Assembly (NCBI GenBank): GCA_040386195.1
Contig: JAZKFV010000014.1
Location: forward strand, 1-40,639
Direction: 5' to 3'
DNA: 40,639 nt
DNA from: JAJTCH01 sp040386195
Lineage (GTDB): Bacteria > Pseudomonadota > Alphaproteobacteria > Rickettsiales > UBA1997
Of this stretch, positions 16,915 to 24,942 are shown piece by piece. Positions within the stretch are counted from its first letter, which is position 1, and each line of letters opens with the position of its first letter. The position numbers and the translations under genes were made by a program. The notes below the pieces were generated by a model. The model worked only from the letters and a program-made list of their open reading frames with translations. It searched no databases and had not been told where the DNA came from.

Positions 16915-17997
16915 TTAACTCAAAAAATTAATATGCCCCATTTTTCTACCCGCAGCAATTTTGTCTTTGCCGTATAAATGTAATTTGGCTTTTTTATTTT
17001 CTAAATGTGCATCAATTTGCAAAACATCTTCGCCAATTAAATTTTGCATATGACCTTGGCAATGAAAATCAACATCGCCTAAAGGCAAGCCAGATATAGC
17101 GCGAATCAATTGTTCAAATTGGCTGGTGTTGCTGGCATCCATGGAAAAATGTCCAGAATTATGTGGGCGCGGAGCAAGCTCATTGACTAACAAATTTCCA
17201 TCTTGCAGCACAAAAAATTCTACCGCTAAAATCCCAATCAAATCTAATTTATGGGCAATAGAGCTAGCAATTTCAACGGCATTTTGCGCAGTTTTGGCGC
17301 TAATTTTTGCTGGATAAAAACTACGATCCAAAATTCCATTTTTGTGAATATTAGTTAGCGGCTGATAACAAGCGATTTCTCCTTGAATATTTCGCGCCAC
17401 AATCACTGAAATTTCGCTAGAAAAATCAACAAACTTTTCCAAAATCAACTTTGCGCCAGAGAAATTTTCCCAGATTCCCTTTAAATCACTTTGTGCTTTT
17501 AAAACCTGTTGCCCTTTGCCGTCATAACCCATCGTGGTTGTTTTTAAAACTCCTTGATGAGAAAATTTTTGCGCACCATTTTGCAAATCGACAAGTGAAT
17601 TAATCGCTAAATAATCTGCTGTTTTCACACCAATTTGATTTAGAAAATCTTTTTCGTGCAAACGATTCTGGGTAATTTTTAAAACATCCGCACTTGGATA
17701 AACCGGCTTTTGCGCCGCCACAAATTCAACTGCGGCAACTGGAATATTTTCAAATTCAAAAGTGGCAATATCAATTTGATCGGCAAATTTTTGTAAAGCT
17801 TTTTGATCTGCATAATCAGCAACAATGGTTTGATTGGTTACAAAACTAGCTGGAGAATTTTCAACATCAGAAAAAATTATCGTGCGATAACCAAGCTCGT
17901 GAGCAGCTCCGCAAGCCATTCTTCCTAATTGTCCACCGCCAAAAATTCCGATAGTGGAATTTGGTTTTAAAATTTTGTCGTTGTTTTTTTTGAACAT
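16915..17997 (-). CDS. purK: 5-(carboxyamino)imidazole ribonucleotide synthase PurK
   Basis: PurK uses ATP and bicarbonate to carboxylate AIR to N5-CAIR in de novo purine synthesis. It is an ATP-grasp enzyme: the N-terminal GIFGGGQLGRMACGAA (17-32), KTTTMGYDGKGQQV in the central ATP-binding part and the late ELAPRPHNSGH motif are diagnostic. The length of 360 is normal. The partner purE, usually adjacent, is absent. Purine synthesis is lost in Rickettsia, so this gene argues for a less reduced metabolism. It is followed by the AmgK-like gene after 3 bases, and the region upstream contains a palindromic repeat. Confidence 0.95.
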   Translation of the reverse strand: MFKKNNDKILKPNSTIGIFGGGQLGRMACGAAHELGYRTIIFSDVENSPASFVTNQTIVADYADQKALQKFADQIDIATFEFENIPVAAVEFVAAQKPVYPSADVLKITQNRLHEKDFLNQIGVKTADYLAINSLVDLQNGAQKFSHQGVLKTTTMGYDGKGQQVLKAQSDLKGIWENFSGAKLILEKFVDFSSEISVIVARNIQGEIACYQPLTNIHKNGILDRSFYPAKISAKTAQNAVEIASSIAHKLDLIGILAVEFFVLQDGNLLVNELAPRPHNSGHFSMDASNTSQFEQLIRAISGLPLGDVDFHCQGHMQNLIGEDVLQIDAHLENKKAKLHLYGKDKIAAGRKMGHINFLS

Positions 17998-18033
17998 AAA
18001 CTTTTCAAATTTTTAATGTCAATTCCATAGTAA

Positions 18034-18120
18034 ATTGTCATCCTGAGCAAGGCGAAGGATCTCTTGAAACATAGACCGAATTTACCTCATGAGATCCTTC
18101 GCTACGCTCAGGATGACAAT
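18034..18120. repeat. Inverted palindromic repeat pair between purK and rlmB
   Basis: Left arm 18034-18067 begins ATTGTCATCCTGAGC and contains GCGAAGGATCTC; right arm 18087-18120 is its reverse complement at 30 of 34 positions, with a 19-base loop. The arms match a short repeat common in many bacterial genomes (GTCATCCTGAGC...GAAGGATCT). The right arm enters the coding sequence of rlmB and supplies its last codons and stop. As a long hairpin it could also act as a transcript end. Confidence 0.85.
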
Positions 18121-18905
18121 GTGGAAATTTCATACATCGCAATTGCTGCGGCGTTAGAAGCGTTCAAACTTTCTACACCATCTTGCATTGGAATTTTTAC
18201 TAATAAATCGCAATTCTCTTTTACCAAACGGCGAATGCCCTCGCCTTCGGAGCCAATTACGAAAGCAATTGGCTGATAATTTTTTGCTTCGCTAATTTTG
18301 CTTTTCGCCTCACCATCCAAACCGACCGACCAATATCCAAGCTTTTTTAAATCGGTCAAAAAATTATTTAAATTTTGCGCCGCAATCAAATCAACCATTT
18401 CCAACATTCCTGAAGCCGCTTTGGCAATCACCGCGCTGTGAATAGGAAAATTTCTTTCAGTAATCACAATGTTGCTAAACCCAAAAGCCACCGCGCTGCG
18501 AATCATTGCGCCAATATTTTGCGGATCGGTTAAATTATCTAAAATCAGCAAAGGTGGTAAATTTTCTTTGCTCAGATTTTTAATTTTATCTAAAAATTGA
18601 TTGTAAGAAATGATTTGAATTGGCGAAGTTTTTAAAGCAAAACCTTGATGTGTTGAGCCAGCTGGGAAAAGGTTGAATAGATAATCATTATCAACGATTT
18701 TGATGAGATGTTGCTGCAAATTAATTTTCTTTTCAGCAAGAAAATTTTTCAAATCCGCTTCGCTATTTTTAGTGATTAAGATTTGAAAAACTTTTCTTTT
18801 AGAATTCAGCAAAGCCGCCAAAACTGGATGTTTGCCATAAACCCAAACTTGATTTGCCAATAATTCACTTCTAAGCGGCTCAGAAAATTTATTTTTTTGT
18901 TTCAT
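18108..18905 (-). CDS. rlmB: 23S rRNA (guanosine-2'-O-)-methyltransferase RlmB / TrmH-family SpoU methylase
   Basis: This SPOUT methyltransferase methylates a ribose in rRNA (Gm2251 in E. coli for RlmB). VYGKHPVLAALL begins the N-terminal L30e-like substrate domain. The three SPOUT motifs follow: LDNLTDPQNIGAMIRSA, FVIGSEGEGIRRLV, and IPMQDGVESLNASNAAAIAM. I chose the ATG at 18905 (265 residues). The longer frame to 18947 begins with TTG and overlaps the preceding gene by 59 bases; the chosen start still overlaps it by 17. The end is odd: the residues after AAIAMYEI are encoded by the palindromic repeat, so the stop codon lies inside a repeat arm. Confidence 0.92.
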   Translation of the reverse strand: MKQKNKFSEPLRSELLANQVWVYGKHPVLAALLNSKRKVFQILITKNSEADLKNFLAEKKINLQQHLIKIVDNDYLFNLFPAGSTHQGFALKTSPIQIISYNQFLDKIKNLSKENLPPLLILDNLTDPQNIGAMIRSAVAFGFSNIVITERNFPIHSAVIAKAASGMLEMVDLIAAQNLNNFLTDLKKLGYWSVGLDGEAKSKISEAKNYQPIAFVIGSEGEGIRRLVKENCDLLVKIPMQDGVESLNASNAAAIAMYEISTLSS

Positions 18906-19824
18906 CTGCAGCTTTGGTTTGCGGCTCTTCTTGAACTGGTTTGGCAACCAAATCTTTTTCCGGCGCTGGCTTTAAATCGATAAGAATTTTTACTTTGGCA
19001 TCTTTAGTAATTTTAGCAAAAACTTCTTCAATAATTTCTTGTTTCAAATTATCTTCAATAGTTGATTTTACTGATTCAAAAGCAGGCAAATCAACATTTC
19101 TAATATCTTCCACTTTCACAAGATGCCAACCAAATTTAGTTTTGATTGGATTAGAAATTTGATTTTTTTTCAATTCCGCCACCGCTTTAGCAAAATCTTC
19201 ATCCAAATTATCCGGAATAACATAACCCAAATCTCCGCCCATTGCGGCGTTGGCTTCGTCTTTGGAATATTGTTTAGCTAGTTTTTCAAAAGAAGAATTT
19301 TTCTTTTTTAAAAGAGCGACAATTTTTTTTGCCTCATCTTCACTCAGAACTAAAATATGTTTTAAATGAACTTCTTTTTTACCAGAAAGTTCGCTGGAAA
19401 TTTCGCTATATTTATTTTTGATAGTTTGATCATTAACTTTTCCAGCAATTATAGAATCAAGATAGGCTTGACGTAATGTGGTATTTTTATAATCCTCGAT
19501 TTGTTTTTTGAGATTTTTATCTTTAGCAATCGGCGATTTTTCAGCAATTTTATTTAACTCTTTTTGTAAATAAATATCTTGCACCAAAGCTTCCACCACT
19601 TGGGCTGGAAAATTATTGATGACAATTTTTTGTTCGCGGTTTTGATTTTGGAACATTTTATTTAATTTATCTTCTATTTCAGATTGATAAATTTTTTGAC
19701 CATTAACTTTGGCAATAACTTTATCATTTTTTTGATTGGAGAAAACCAAAAAAGCAGCAATTGCGGCGCCCAAAATAGTTGCAAATATTGCCAGAGTGAT
19801 AATTAAACGAGTTTTTTTCTTCAT
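18889..19824 (-). CDS. Peptidylprolyl isomerase, parvulin type (SurA/PrsA-like periplasmic foldase)
   Basis: The protein has an N-terminal signal anchor (LIITLAIFATILGAAIAAFL, 8-27), a SurA-N-like helical chaperone domain (about 34-140) and a parvulin domain (about 151-240) with VHLKHILV, MGGDLGYV and FGWHLVKVED. A short C-terminal helix and a charged Pro/Glu/Lys tail (PAPEKDLVAKPVQEEPQTK) complete it. It should work in the periplasm on outer-membrane or secreted proteins. Alphaproteobacterial parvulin-like proteins of this kind are often called Plp. The last bases overlap the start of rlmB. At 311 residues it is shorter than SurA (about 430) and has one parvulin domain, closer to PrsA. Confidence 0.88.
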   Translation of the reverse strand: MKKKTRLIITLAIFATILGAAIAAFLVFSNQKNDKVIAKVNGQKIYQSEIEDKLNKMFQNQNREQKIVINNFPAQVVEALVQDIYLQKELNKIAEKSPIAKDKNLKKQIEDYKNTTLRQAYLDSIIAGKVNDQTIKNKYSEISSELSGKKEVHLKHILVLSEDEAKKIVALLKKKNSSFEKLAKQYSKDEANAAMGGDLGYVIPDNLDEDFAKAVAELKKNQISNPIKTKFGWHLVKVEDIRNVDLPAFESVKSTIEDNLKQEIIEEVFAKITKDAKVKILIDLKPAPEKDLVAKPVQEEPQTKAADETKK

Positions 19825-19844
19825 ATTTATTAATTTTTTAAGTT

Positions 19845-20720
19845 TTATAGACCGCCGAGAATAAAGGTTGGATAGGCTTGGTGTTGATCACAAATTTTTT
19901 GCATTAGATTAGCATCCGGAAATTCGCCATATTTAACTTTTAGCTTATTTGCCAAAATGCCCCCGGCAATCAATGCGCTGTCAATTTGATTTTTATTAGC
20001 ACCTAGAATATCAGTTTCAATACCATCGCCAACCGCCAGAATTCTAGATTTGTCGTTGATAGAAAACAACTGCAAAACTTGCTCATAAACTAAATTATAT
20101 GGCTTGCCAAAATATACTACTTTGCCGCCGAGTTTTTGATATTCGAGCGCCAAAACACCGGCACAGAGCAGCTCTTCACCATTTTGTTTGATCACCACTA
20201 AATCAGGATTGACGCAAATTAAAGTTAAATTATTAGCGGCGGCGGCTTTTAATTGCGGCAATTTTTCGTCGATATTGTAATTGCCGTCATCAAAACCAGT
20301 AGTAATTGCAAAGTCAGCTGCGCTAGCATCTGCAGCTTCTTTATAGCCCAAACCGTTTAATAAATCGGCATCTTTTTTCGGGCCAATATAATAGTAGCTA
20401 TAGGAATTATTTTTTGCCGAGGCGATTAATTCTTTGCCGCGATTAGCTTGCAAATAAAGATAGGTTGCTTCTCCAGAAGTGATGATAAAATCGTAAAGAT
20501 TTTCACCAACTCCCAAACGATTTAATAATTCCACAACTTTGGCCGAGCGTCTTGGCGCGTTGGATAGAAAGCAAACTTTTTTATTTAAACTGCGCAGATA
20601 TTTTAAACTTTCCAAAACTTCAGGATAAAGCTTAGTTCCATCGTGAATTACGCCCCATAAATCCAAAATGAAATAGTCGTATTTATCAGCAATTGCGGCA
20701 ATATTTTTGTGGAAAATCAT
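19845..20720 (-). CDS. HAD superfamily class IIA hydrolase (TIGR01459-like)
   Basis: The N-terminal motif FILDLWGVIHDG (about 17-28) carries the nucleophilic Asp. Motif II is FLSNAPR (51-57), and the late AVGDGIETDILGANK motif supplies the metal-binding acids. The cap position and 291-residue length fit class IIA enzymes (NagD/phosphoglycolate phosphatase group). The DLWGV form is typical of an alphaproteobacterial subgroup whose substrate is not established. I chose the ATG at 20720, one base past the end of the preceding esterase gene; the longer frame begins with TTG inside that gene. It follows the esterase as part of the same minus-strand run. Confidence 0.88.
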   Translation of the reverse strand: MIFHKNIAAIADKYDYFILDLWGVIHDGTKLYPEVLESLKYLRSLNKKVCFLSNAPRRSAKVVELLNRLGVGENLYDFIITSGEATYLYLQANRGKELIASAKNNSYSYYYIGPKKDADLLNGLGYKEAADASAADFAITTGFDDGNYNIDEKLPQLKAAAANNLTLICVNPDLVVIKQNGEELLCAGVLALEYQKLGGKVVYFGKPYNLVYEQVLQLFSINDKSRILAVGDGIETDILGANKNQIDSALIAGGILANKLKVKYGEFPDANLMQKICDQHQAYPTFILGGL

Positions 20721-20721
20721 T

Positions 20722-21369
20722 TTATATATTAAGTAAAAAATCGCGACCAATGCGAATGCCGTGGTGATCGATGCCGTGTCCTAAGCCTTCTAAAGCGTGA
20801 TGTTCAAAAGGAACTTGTTCTTGCTCTAATAATTTTTTGGCTTCTAGAAAATTTTCAAAAGGTAAAACTTCGTCATTTTTGCCGTGAATCAAACAGATTT
20901 TTGGCTTAGAATTTACGCTTTCACCAAGCCAATTTGGCAAAATTAATTTTCCTGAATAAGCGATAATTCCAGCGTTAGGTTCTTTGCGGCGCAGCGAGTT
21001 ATACATTGCCATCATCGCACCTTGGGAAAAGCCAACGATAATTAAATCTTCATGACTTAAACCAAATCTTTCTAATTGCGAATCAATAAAAATATCCAAA
21101 ATGCGATTGGCTTCTAGAATTTGCGGATAGATAATTTTTGGATCATAATTTTCTAGCGAAAACCACTGATAGCCGCTCATAAATGGATGGCTCAATGAAA
21201 AAGGTGCGTTCGGAGAAATAAAGTGTGCGTGAGGAACGCTATGTTTAAATTCACGCGCCAAATCAATCAAATCCTCGCCGGAAGCGCCATAGCCGTGCAA
21301 AAAAACCATTAGCTTTTTGGGTTTTTCTTTTGATAATGGTTCGATTTCAAAAAATTCTAGTTCCTTCAT
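20722..21369 (-). CDS. Serine alpha/beta-hydrolase, phospholipase/carboxylesterase family
   Basis: The 215-residue protein has the small carboxylesterase fold. LMVFLHGYGASGEDL holds the oxyanion strand, GFSQG (113-117) the nucleophile Ser115, HGKNDEVLP (162-170) the acid Asp166 and GLGHGI (195-200) the base His198, so the triad is complete. Bacterial members hydrolyse short-chain acyl esters or lysophospholipids; the substrate here is unknown. I chose the ATG at 21369. A longer frame to 21429 starts with GTG inside a palindromic element and adds 20 residues without family support. There is no signal peptide, so it should be cytoplasmic. It is first in a minus-strand run with the HAD hydrolase. 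Confidence 0.9.
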   Translation of the reverse strand: MKELEFFEIEPLSKEKPKKLMVFLHGYGASGEDLIDLAREFKHSVPHAHFISPNAPFSLSHPFMSGYQWFSLENYDPKIIYPQILEANRILDIFIDSQLERFGLSHEDLIIVGFSQGAMMAMYNSLRRKEPNAGIIAYSGKLILPNWLGESVNSKPKICLIHGKNDEVLPFENFLEAKKLLEQEQVPFEHHALEGLGHGIDHHGIRIGRDFLLNI

Positions 21370-21417
21370 TGCTGAATTTGATTCGTAATACACCGAAATG
21401 ATTTTATCAAATTCGGC

Positions 21418-21454
21418 GGGGATCCCCACTTTCGTGGGGCGGAGCGCAGCTCCG
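21418..21454. repeat. Cluster of three short palindromes upstream of ccmA and the esterase gene
   Basis: Within 37 bases are the perfect palindrome GGGGATCCCC (21418-21427), the hairpin CCCCAC-TTTC-GTGGGG (21424-21439) and the hairpin CGGAGC-GCA-GCTCCG (21440-21454). The region is far more GC-rich than its surroundings. It resembles the widespread repeat with CCCCACGAAAGTGGGGATCC. There is no T-run on either strand after the stems, so it does not look like a standard terminator, and it sits between two divergent genes. Confidence 0.7.
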
Positions 21455-21493
21455 TAAAAAAATTAACTTAAATTATCAGTTGCGGGCAAAAAA

Positions 21494-22102
21494 ATGCTGA
21501 CAGTAAATAACATCACCGTTCAAAAAAACCAACAGTTAATTTTTAAAGATCTAGGCTTTTCAACTGGTCTGGGCGCGTGTTTAATTTTAACTGGCAAAAA
21601 TGGTTCGGGCAAAACTACCTTGCTCAAAACCATTGCCGGGCTTTGCCAGGCAAGCTTGGGAGAAATTTTGTGGAATGGTGAAAATGTTCAAAAATTTTAT
21701 CCTGAATTTGCCGCCGATATTAATTACATTGGTCATAAAAATTTTTTAAAACCCGAATTAACTGTTCTACAAAATTTAACTTTTTACGCCAAACTTTCCG
21801 GCACAGAAATTTTATTACCCTCAGCAATTCGCTATTTTCACTTGGAAACAATTTTAGAAAAACCAGTGCGCCAACTTTCCAGCGGCTGGCAGAAAAAAAT
21901 TATGCTCGCCAAATTATTATGTTGTCCAGCCACAATCTGGCTGTTGGACGAACCAACTGTCAATTTGGATAAAGAAGGTAAAGAATTATTATTTAATTTA
22001 ATTAGCGTGCGCATCAAAGATGGCGGCATTGTGATTTTGACTTCGCATAATGAAATGTTTTTTAAACTGGGCGCACCAATTTTTTTGGAGGATTTTAGCT
22101 AA
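21494..22102 (+). CDS. ccmA: Heme exporter ATP-binding protein CcmA
   Basis: This small ABC ATPase (202 residues) has Walker A GKNGSGKTT (34-42), the signature LSSGWQKK (128-135) and Walker B TIWLLDEPTVNLD (147-159). The LSSGWQ form of the signature and the short length are typical of CcmA, which powers the CcmB/C complex that releases heme-loaded CcmE in cytochrome c maturation. CcmA was chosen over a general exporter ATPase on the signature and because small ATPases of other systems are longer. No ccmB is adjacent. Its TAA overlaps the ATG of mnmE (TAATG), so the two are translationally coupled. Confidence 0.85.
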   Translation: MLTVNNITVQKNQQLIFKDLGFSTGLGACLILTGKNGSGKTTLLKTIAGLCQASLGEILWNGENVQKFYPEFAADINYIGHKNFLKPELTVLQNLTFYAKLSGTEILLPSAIRYFHLETILEKPVRQLSSGWQKKIMLAKLLCCPATIWLLDEPTVNLDKEGKELLFNLISVRIKDGGIVILTSHNEMFFKLGAPIFLEDFS

Positions 22103-23430
22103 TGACCACTATTTTTGCGCCAATCACCGCAGTTGCTAAATCAGCAATTATTGTTTTGAGAATTTCTGGGCAGCGCACTGAGGAATGTTTGCGTTATCTG
22201 GGGTTTGAAGGCAAATTGATTGATCGCAAAGCCAGTCTTTGTTTTTTAAAAAATCCCCATAATGGTGAAATTATTGACCAAGCGTTGATCACTTTTTTTA
22301 AAAATCCACACAGTTTTACTGGTGAAAATGTTGTTGAAATTGCTGTTCACGGTTCAATTTATATCGTTAAAAAAATTAGCGAATTGTTGATTGAAGTTAA
22401 AGATGTGCGCCCGGCTGAAGCTGGGGAATTTTCTAAGCGGGCGTTTTTGAATGGCAAAATGGATTTGGTGCAAGCCGAGGCGATTGTTGATTTAATTGAG
22501 TCAGAAACCGCAGTTCAACATCAACAAGCTTTGCGGCAATTGCAAGGTGAACTTGGCAAAATTTATGATAATTGGCGCGCCGAGCTGATCAAAATTACTG
22601 CTAATATTGAAGCTTTTATTGATTTTCCTGATGAAGATTTGCCGCAAGATATTATTGATGATTTACAAAATCGGGTCGAAATTTTGATCGCCCAAATCCA
22701 AGAACATTTAAACGATAATCAAAGAGGTGAAAAAATTCGTCAGGGTTTAAGCCTTGCCATTATTGGCGCGCCCAATGTTGGCAAATCTAGTTTGATTAAT
22801 TATTTAGCCAAAAGCGAAGTGGCAATTGTTTCTGAAATTGCTGGCACAACTAGAGATGTGATTGATGTTCATTTAAGTATTGCCGGCAATGCGGTGATAA
22901 TTTCCGATACTGCCGGAATTAGAGAAACGGAGGATTTAATTGAAAAAGAAGGAGTGCGCCGAGCCTTGCAAAAAGCCGATTTGGCAGATTTAAAAATCTT
23001 GTTGGTTGATATTAATGATTTAGAAAATTTTACTGATAATTTAGTTGACGATAATACCATTGTAGTGGTTAATAAAATTGATTTGAGTGAAATTAGTTTT
23101 GCCAAAATAAAAAATTTAAAACTAAACCATCAACCAATTTTTATTTCTCTTAAAGAAAAAACGAATCTGGAAATTTTGCTCGCCGAGCTGGAAAAAAGAG
23201 TGCAAAACATTGCCTCATTAGGAGCTTCACCGCTTATTACCAGATCCAGATATCGCCAATCTTTATTAGCAGCCATTAATAATTTATCGCGATTTTCCTT
23301 AGATAAAAATATTGAATTTGCTGCTGAAGATTTAAGATTAACTATTCGTGAAATTGGTAAAATTAACGGTAAGGTTGAAGTTGATGATATTTTAGATGTC
23401 ATTTTTGCCGGCTTTTGTATAGGTAAATAA
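22102..23430 (+). CDS. mnmE: tRNA uridine-5-carboxymethylaminomethyl(34) synthesis GTPase MnmE
   Basis: MnmE, with MnmG, modifies the wobble uridine of several tRNAs. The folate-binding N-terminal domain (1-115) has SFTGENVVEI and RPAEAGEFSKRAFLNGKMDL. The inserted Ras-like G domain has GAPNVGKSS (222-230), DTAGIRETED (269-278) and a late NKIDL. The C-terminus is the required FCIGK (438-442) with the catalytic Cys. The length of 442 is normal. The start overlaps the ccmA stop by one base. MnmE and MnmG are near-universal, but the pairing with ccmA here is a lineage-specific arrangement. Confidence 0.96.
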   Translation: MTTIFAPITAVAKSAIIVLRISGQRTEECLRYLGFEGKLIDRKASLCFLKNPHNGEIIDQALITFFKNPHSFTGENVVEIAVHGSIYIVKKISELLIEVKDVRPAEAGEFSKRAFLNGKMDLVQAEAIVDLIESETAVQHQQALRQLQGELGKIYDNWRAELIKITANIEAFIDFPDEDLPQDIIDDLQNRVEILIAQIQEHLNDNQRGEKIRQGLSLAIIGAPNVGKSSLINYLAKSEVAIVSEIAGTTRDVIDVHLSIAGNAVIISDTAGIRETEDLIEKEGVRRALQKADLADLKILLVDINDLENFTDNLVDDNTIVVVNKIDLSEISFAKIKNLKLNHQPIFISLKEKTNLEILLAELEKRVQNIASLGASPLITRSRYRQSLLAAINNLSRFSLDKNIEFAAEDLRLTIREIGKINGKVEVDDILDVIFAGFCIGK

Positions 23431-23441
23431 ATTATACCAAA

Positions 23442-23915
23442 ATGGGAATTATTAATCGAATTGAAATCGCCTCCGATCTTCTCACGCTAGCATCTGGTCA
23501 TATGCCGGTTAGTGCTGGTCTGCGACTAATTCCATTATTTTTTCACCGCAAAAAAGGTTTAAGCAAAGCGCAATTAAAAAAGTTGATGATGCGCCGCAGA
23601 AGAATGTTTGTTGATAATGTGGTGATGATTCACGAAAGAAGATTGCACAAGAAAAACTTTGAAGAACGCATTGACCGCGCCAAAACCAAACTTATCGGCA
23701 AACCAAAGAAAACCCTTGGCAAACCTAGCTCGGCGCCAAGACTAAGTAAAAGCCGCGACAGATCAAACGACAATAAATGGCGCAGCAAAACCAGCCCAAA
23801 ACAAGGTGAACATCGCACCAAAATTCAAGGTTTGATCGACATCGAAAAAGGTAAAACCCGCAGCAAATGGGCAGTGCGGGTTAATACTAAAACCGGAAAT
23901 TCTCGGGAAATTTAA
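23442..23915 (+). CDS. Hypothetical strongly basic protein
   Basis: I do not recognise this 157-residue protein. The N-terminal 40 residues are mildly hydrophobic (LLTLASGHMPVSAGLRLIPL) without a clear signal peptide. From residue 37 on it is very rich in Lys and Arg, with the cluster KLMMRRRRMFVDN and a low-complexity stretch RSNDNKWRSKTSPKQGEHR. The C-terminal part ends KWAVRVNTKTGNSREI. The composition suggests nucleic-acid or ribosome binding, but there is no motif to support a specific role. It follows mnmE by 11 bases on the same strand and overlaps the end of rlmH on the other strand by 4 bases. Confidence 0.65.
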   Translation: MGIINRIEIASDLLTLASGHMPVSAGLRLIPLFFHRKKGLSKAQLKKLMMRRRRMFVDNVVMIHERRLHKKNFEERIDRAKTKLIGKPKKTLGKPSSAPRLSKSRDRSNDNKWRSKTSPKQGEHRTKIQGLIDIEKGKTRSKWAVRVNTKTGNSREI

Positions 23916-24373
23916 ATACGATGATAAGGATGATTATTGATAATTGTGTAAGCGCGATAAATTTGTTCGGCTAAAAAACTGCGAATCATTAGATGTGGAA
24001 AAGTCATTTTGCTGAATGATAAAATTAAATCAGCACGTTTTTTTAGATCTTCCAAAAGCCCGTCAGCGCCACCAATTATAAAAGCCAAATTACTATTTCC
24101 TAAATTAGCAAAATTTTGAATTGCGCCAGCAAACTCGGGGCTAGAAAGCAATTTACCTTTTTCATCCAAAGCGATAATTTTGGCGCCATTTGGCACATTA
24201 GCTAATAATAATTCTGCTTCTTTGGCTTTCAAAACTTCGCCTTGCAAATTGCCTTTGGTTTCCAACTCTTTCAACTCTAATTTCCATGGCAATCTTTTTT
24301 GATATTTCAAAAATAGCTCCAAATTAGCGTCATTCTTGGCAAATTTGCCTATTGAGATAATAGTGATTTTCAT
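23912..24373 (-). CDS. rlmH: 23S rRNA (pseudouridine(1915)-N3)-methyltransferase RlmH
   Basis: RlmH methylates pseudouridine 1915 in helix 69 of 23S rRNA on assembled ribosomes. The SPOUT signatures are present: MKITIISIGK at the start, ALDEKGKLLSSPEFA, FIIGGADGL and the C-terminal SFSKMTFPHLMIRSFLAEQ and YRAYTIINNHPYHR. The length of 153 is the family norm. It diverges from coaD. In other alphaproteobacteria it is often next to nadD or rsfS; here it is not. Confidence 0.95.
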   Translation of the reverse strand: MKITIISIGKFAKNDANLELFLKYQKRLPWKLELKELETKGNLQGEVLKAKEAELLLANVPNGAKIIALDEKGKLLSSPEFAGAIQNFANLGNSNLAFIIGGADGLLEDLKKRADLILSFSKMTFPHLMIRSFLAEQIYRAYTIINNHPYHRI

Positions 24374-24441
24374 TTTTATTAAGAGTAGATTTTAATTTGG
24401 CGAAAATTAATATGACGGCTCAATTCAAAAAAACAAATAAT

Positions 24442-24942
24442 ATGACCCATTCAATCAAAACTGCAATTTATCCGGGAACTTTTGATCCAATCACTTTTGG
24501 GCATTTGGATATTATTAAAAGAGCTTTAAAAATTGTTGATCGTTTAGTCATTGCGGTTGCCAAAGATAGTTCCAAAAATCCGATTTTTTCAGTGCCGGAA
24601 AGATTAAAATTAATTGAACAAGAAATTGCCCACATTAATCAGGATAAAATTATTGAGGTAGTTAGTTTTGAAGGATTATTGATTGATTTTGCTCATCAAA
24701 AAAACTCTGACATTATAATTCGTGGCTTGCGCGCCGTTTCGGATTTTGAATATGAATTTCAAATGTTTGGTATGAACGCCAAACTCGATCCAACTATTCA
24801 AACGATTTTTCTGCCCGCTTCCGAATCCACTCATTTTATTGCTTCGCGTTTGGTCAAAGAAGTGGCGCGGCTGGGCGGCAATGTTTCTGGCTTTGTTTCT
24901 AAAAATGTTGAACAGGAATTGCATAAAATTTTTAAAAGATGA
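24442..24942 (+). CDS. coaD: Pantetheine-phosphate adenylyltransferase CoaD
   Basis: CoaD transfers AMP to 4'-phosphopantetheine to form dephospho-CoA. The nucleotidyltransferase motif YPGTFDPITFGH (10-21) ends in the TxGH-type nucleotide-binding site, and IIRGLRAVSDFEYEFQM and SSRLVKE-like SRLVKEVARLGG are as in the family. I chose the ATG at 24442 (166 residues), which places the motif at the usual distance; earlier starts at 24397 (TTG) or 24412 (ATG) would add 10 to 15 residues. The final ATGA overlaps the start of the ELM1-like gene. Confidence 0.95.
   Translation: MTHSIKTAIYPGTFDPITFGHLDIIKRALKIVDRLVIAVAKDSSKNPIFSVPERLKLIEQEIAHINQDKIIEVVSFEGLLIDFAHQKNSDIIIRGLRAVSDFEYEFQMFGMNAKLDPTIQTIFLPASESTHFIASRLVKEVARLGGNVSGFVSKNVEQELHKIFKR

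Noticed and set aside
21440..21460. Intrinsic terminator (hairpin followed by TAAAAAAA)
   Set aside because: The run after the stem is A, not T, on the plus strand, and on the minus strand the T-run precedes the stem; the position between divergent genes also argues against it.
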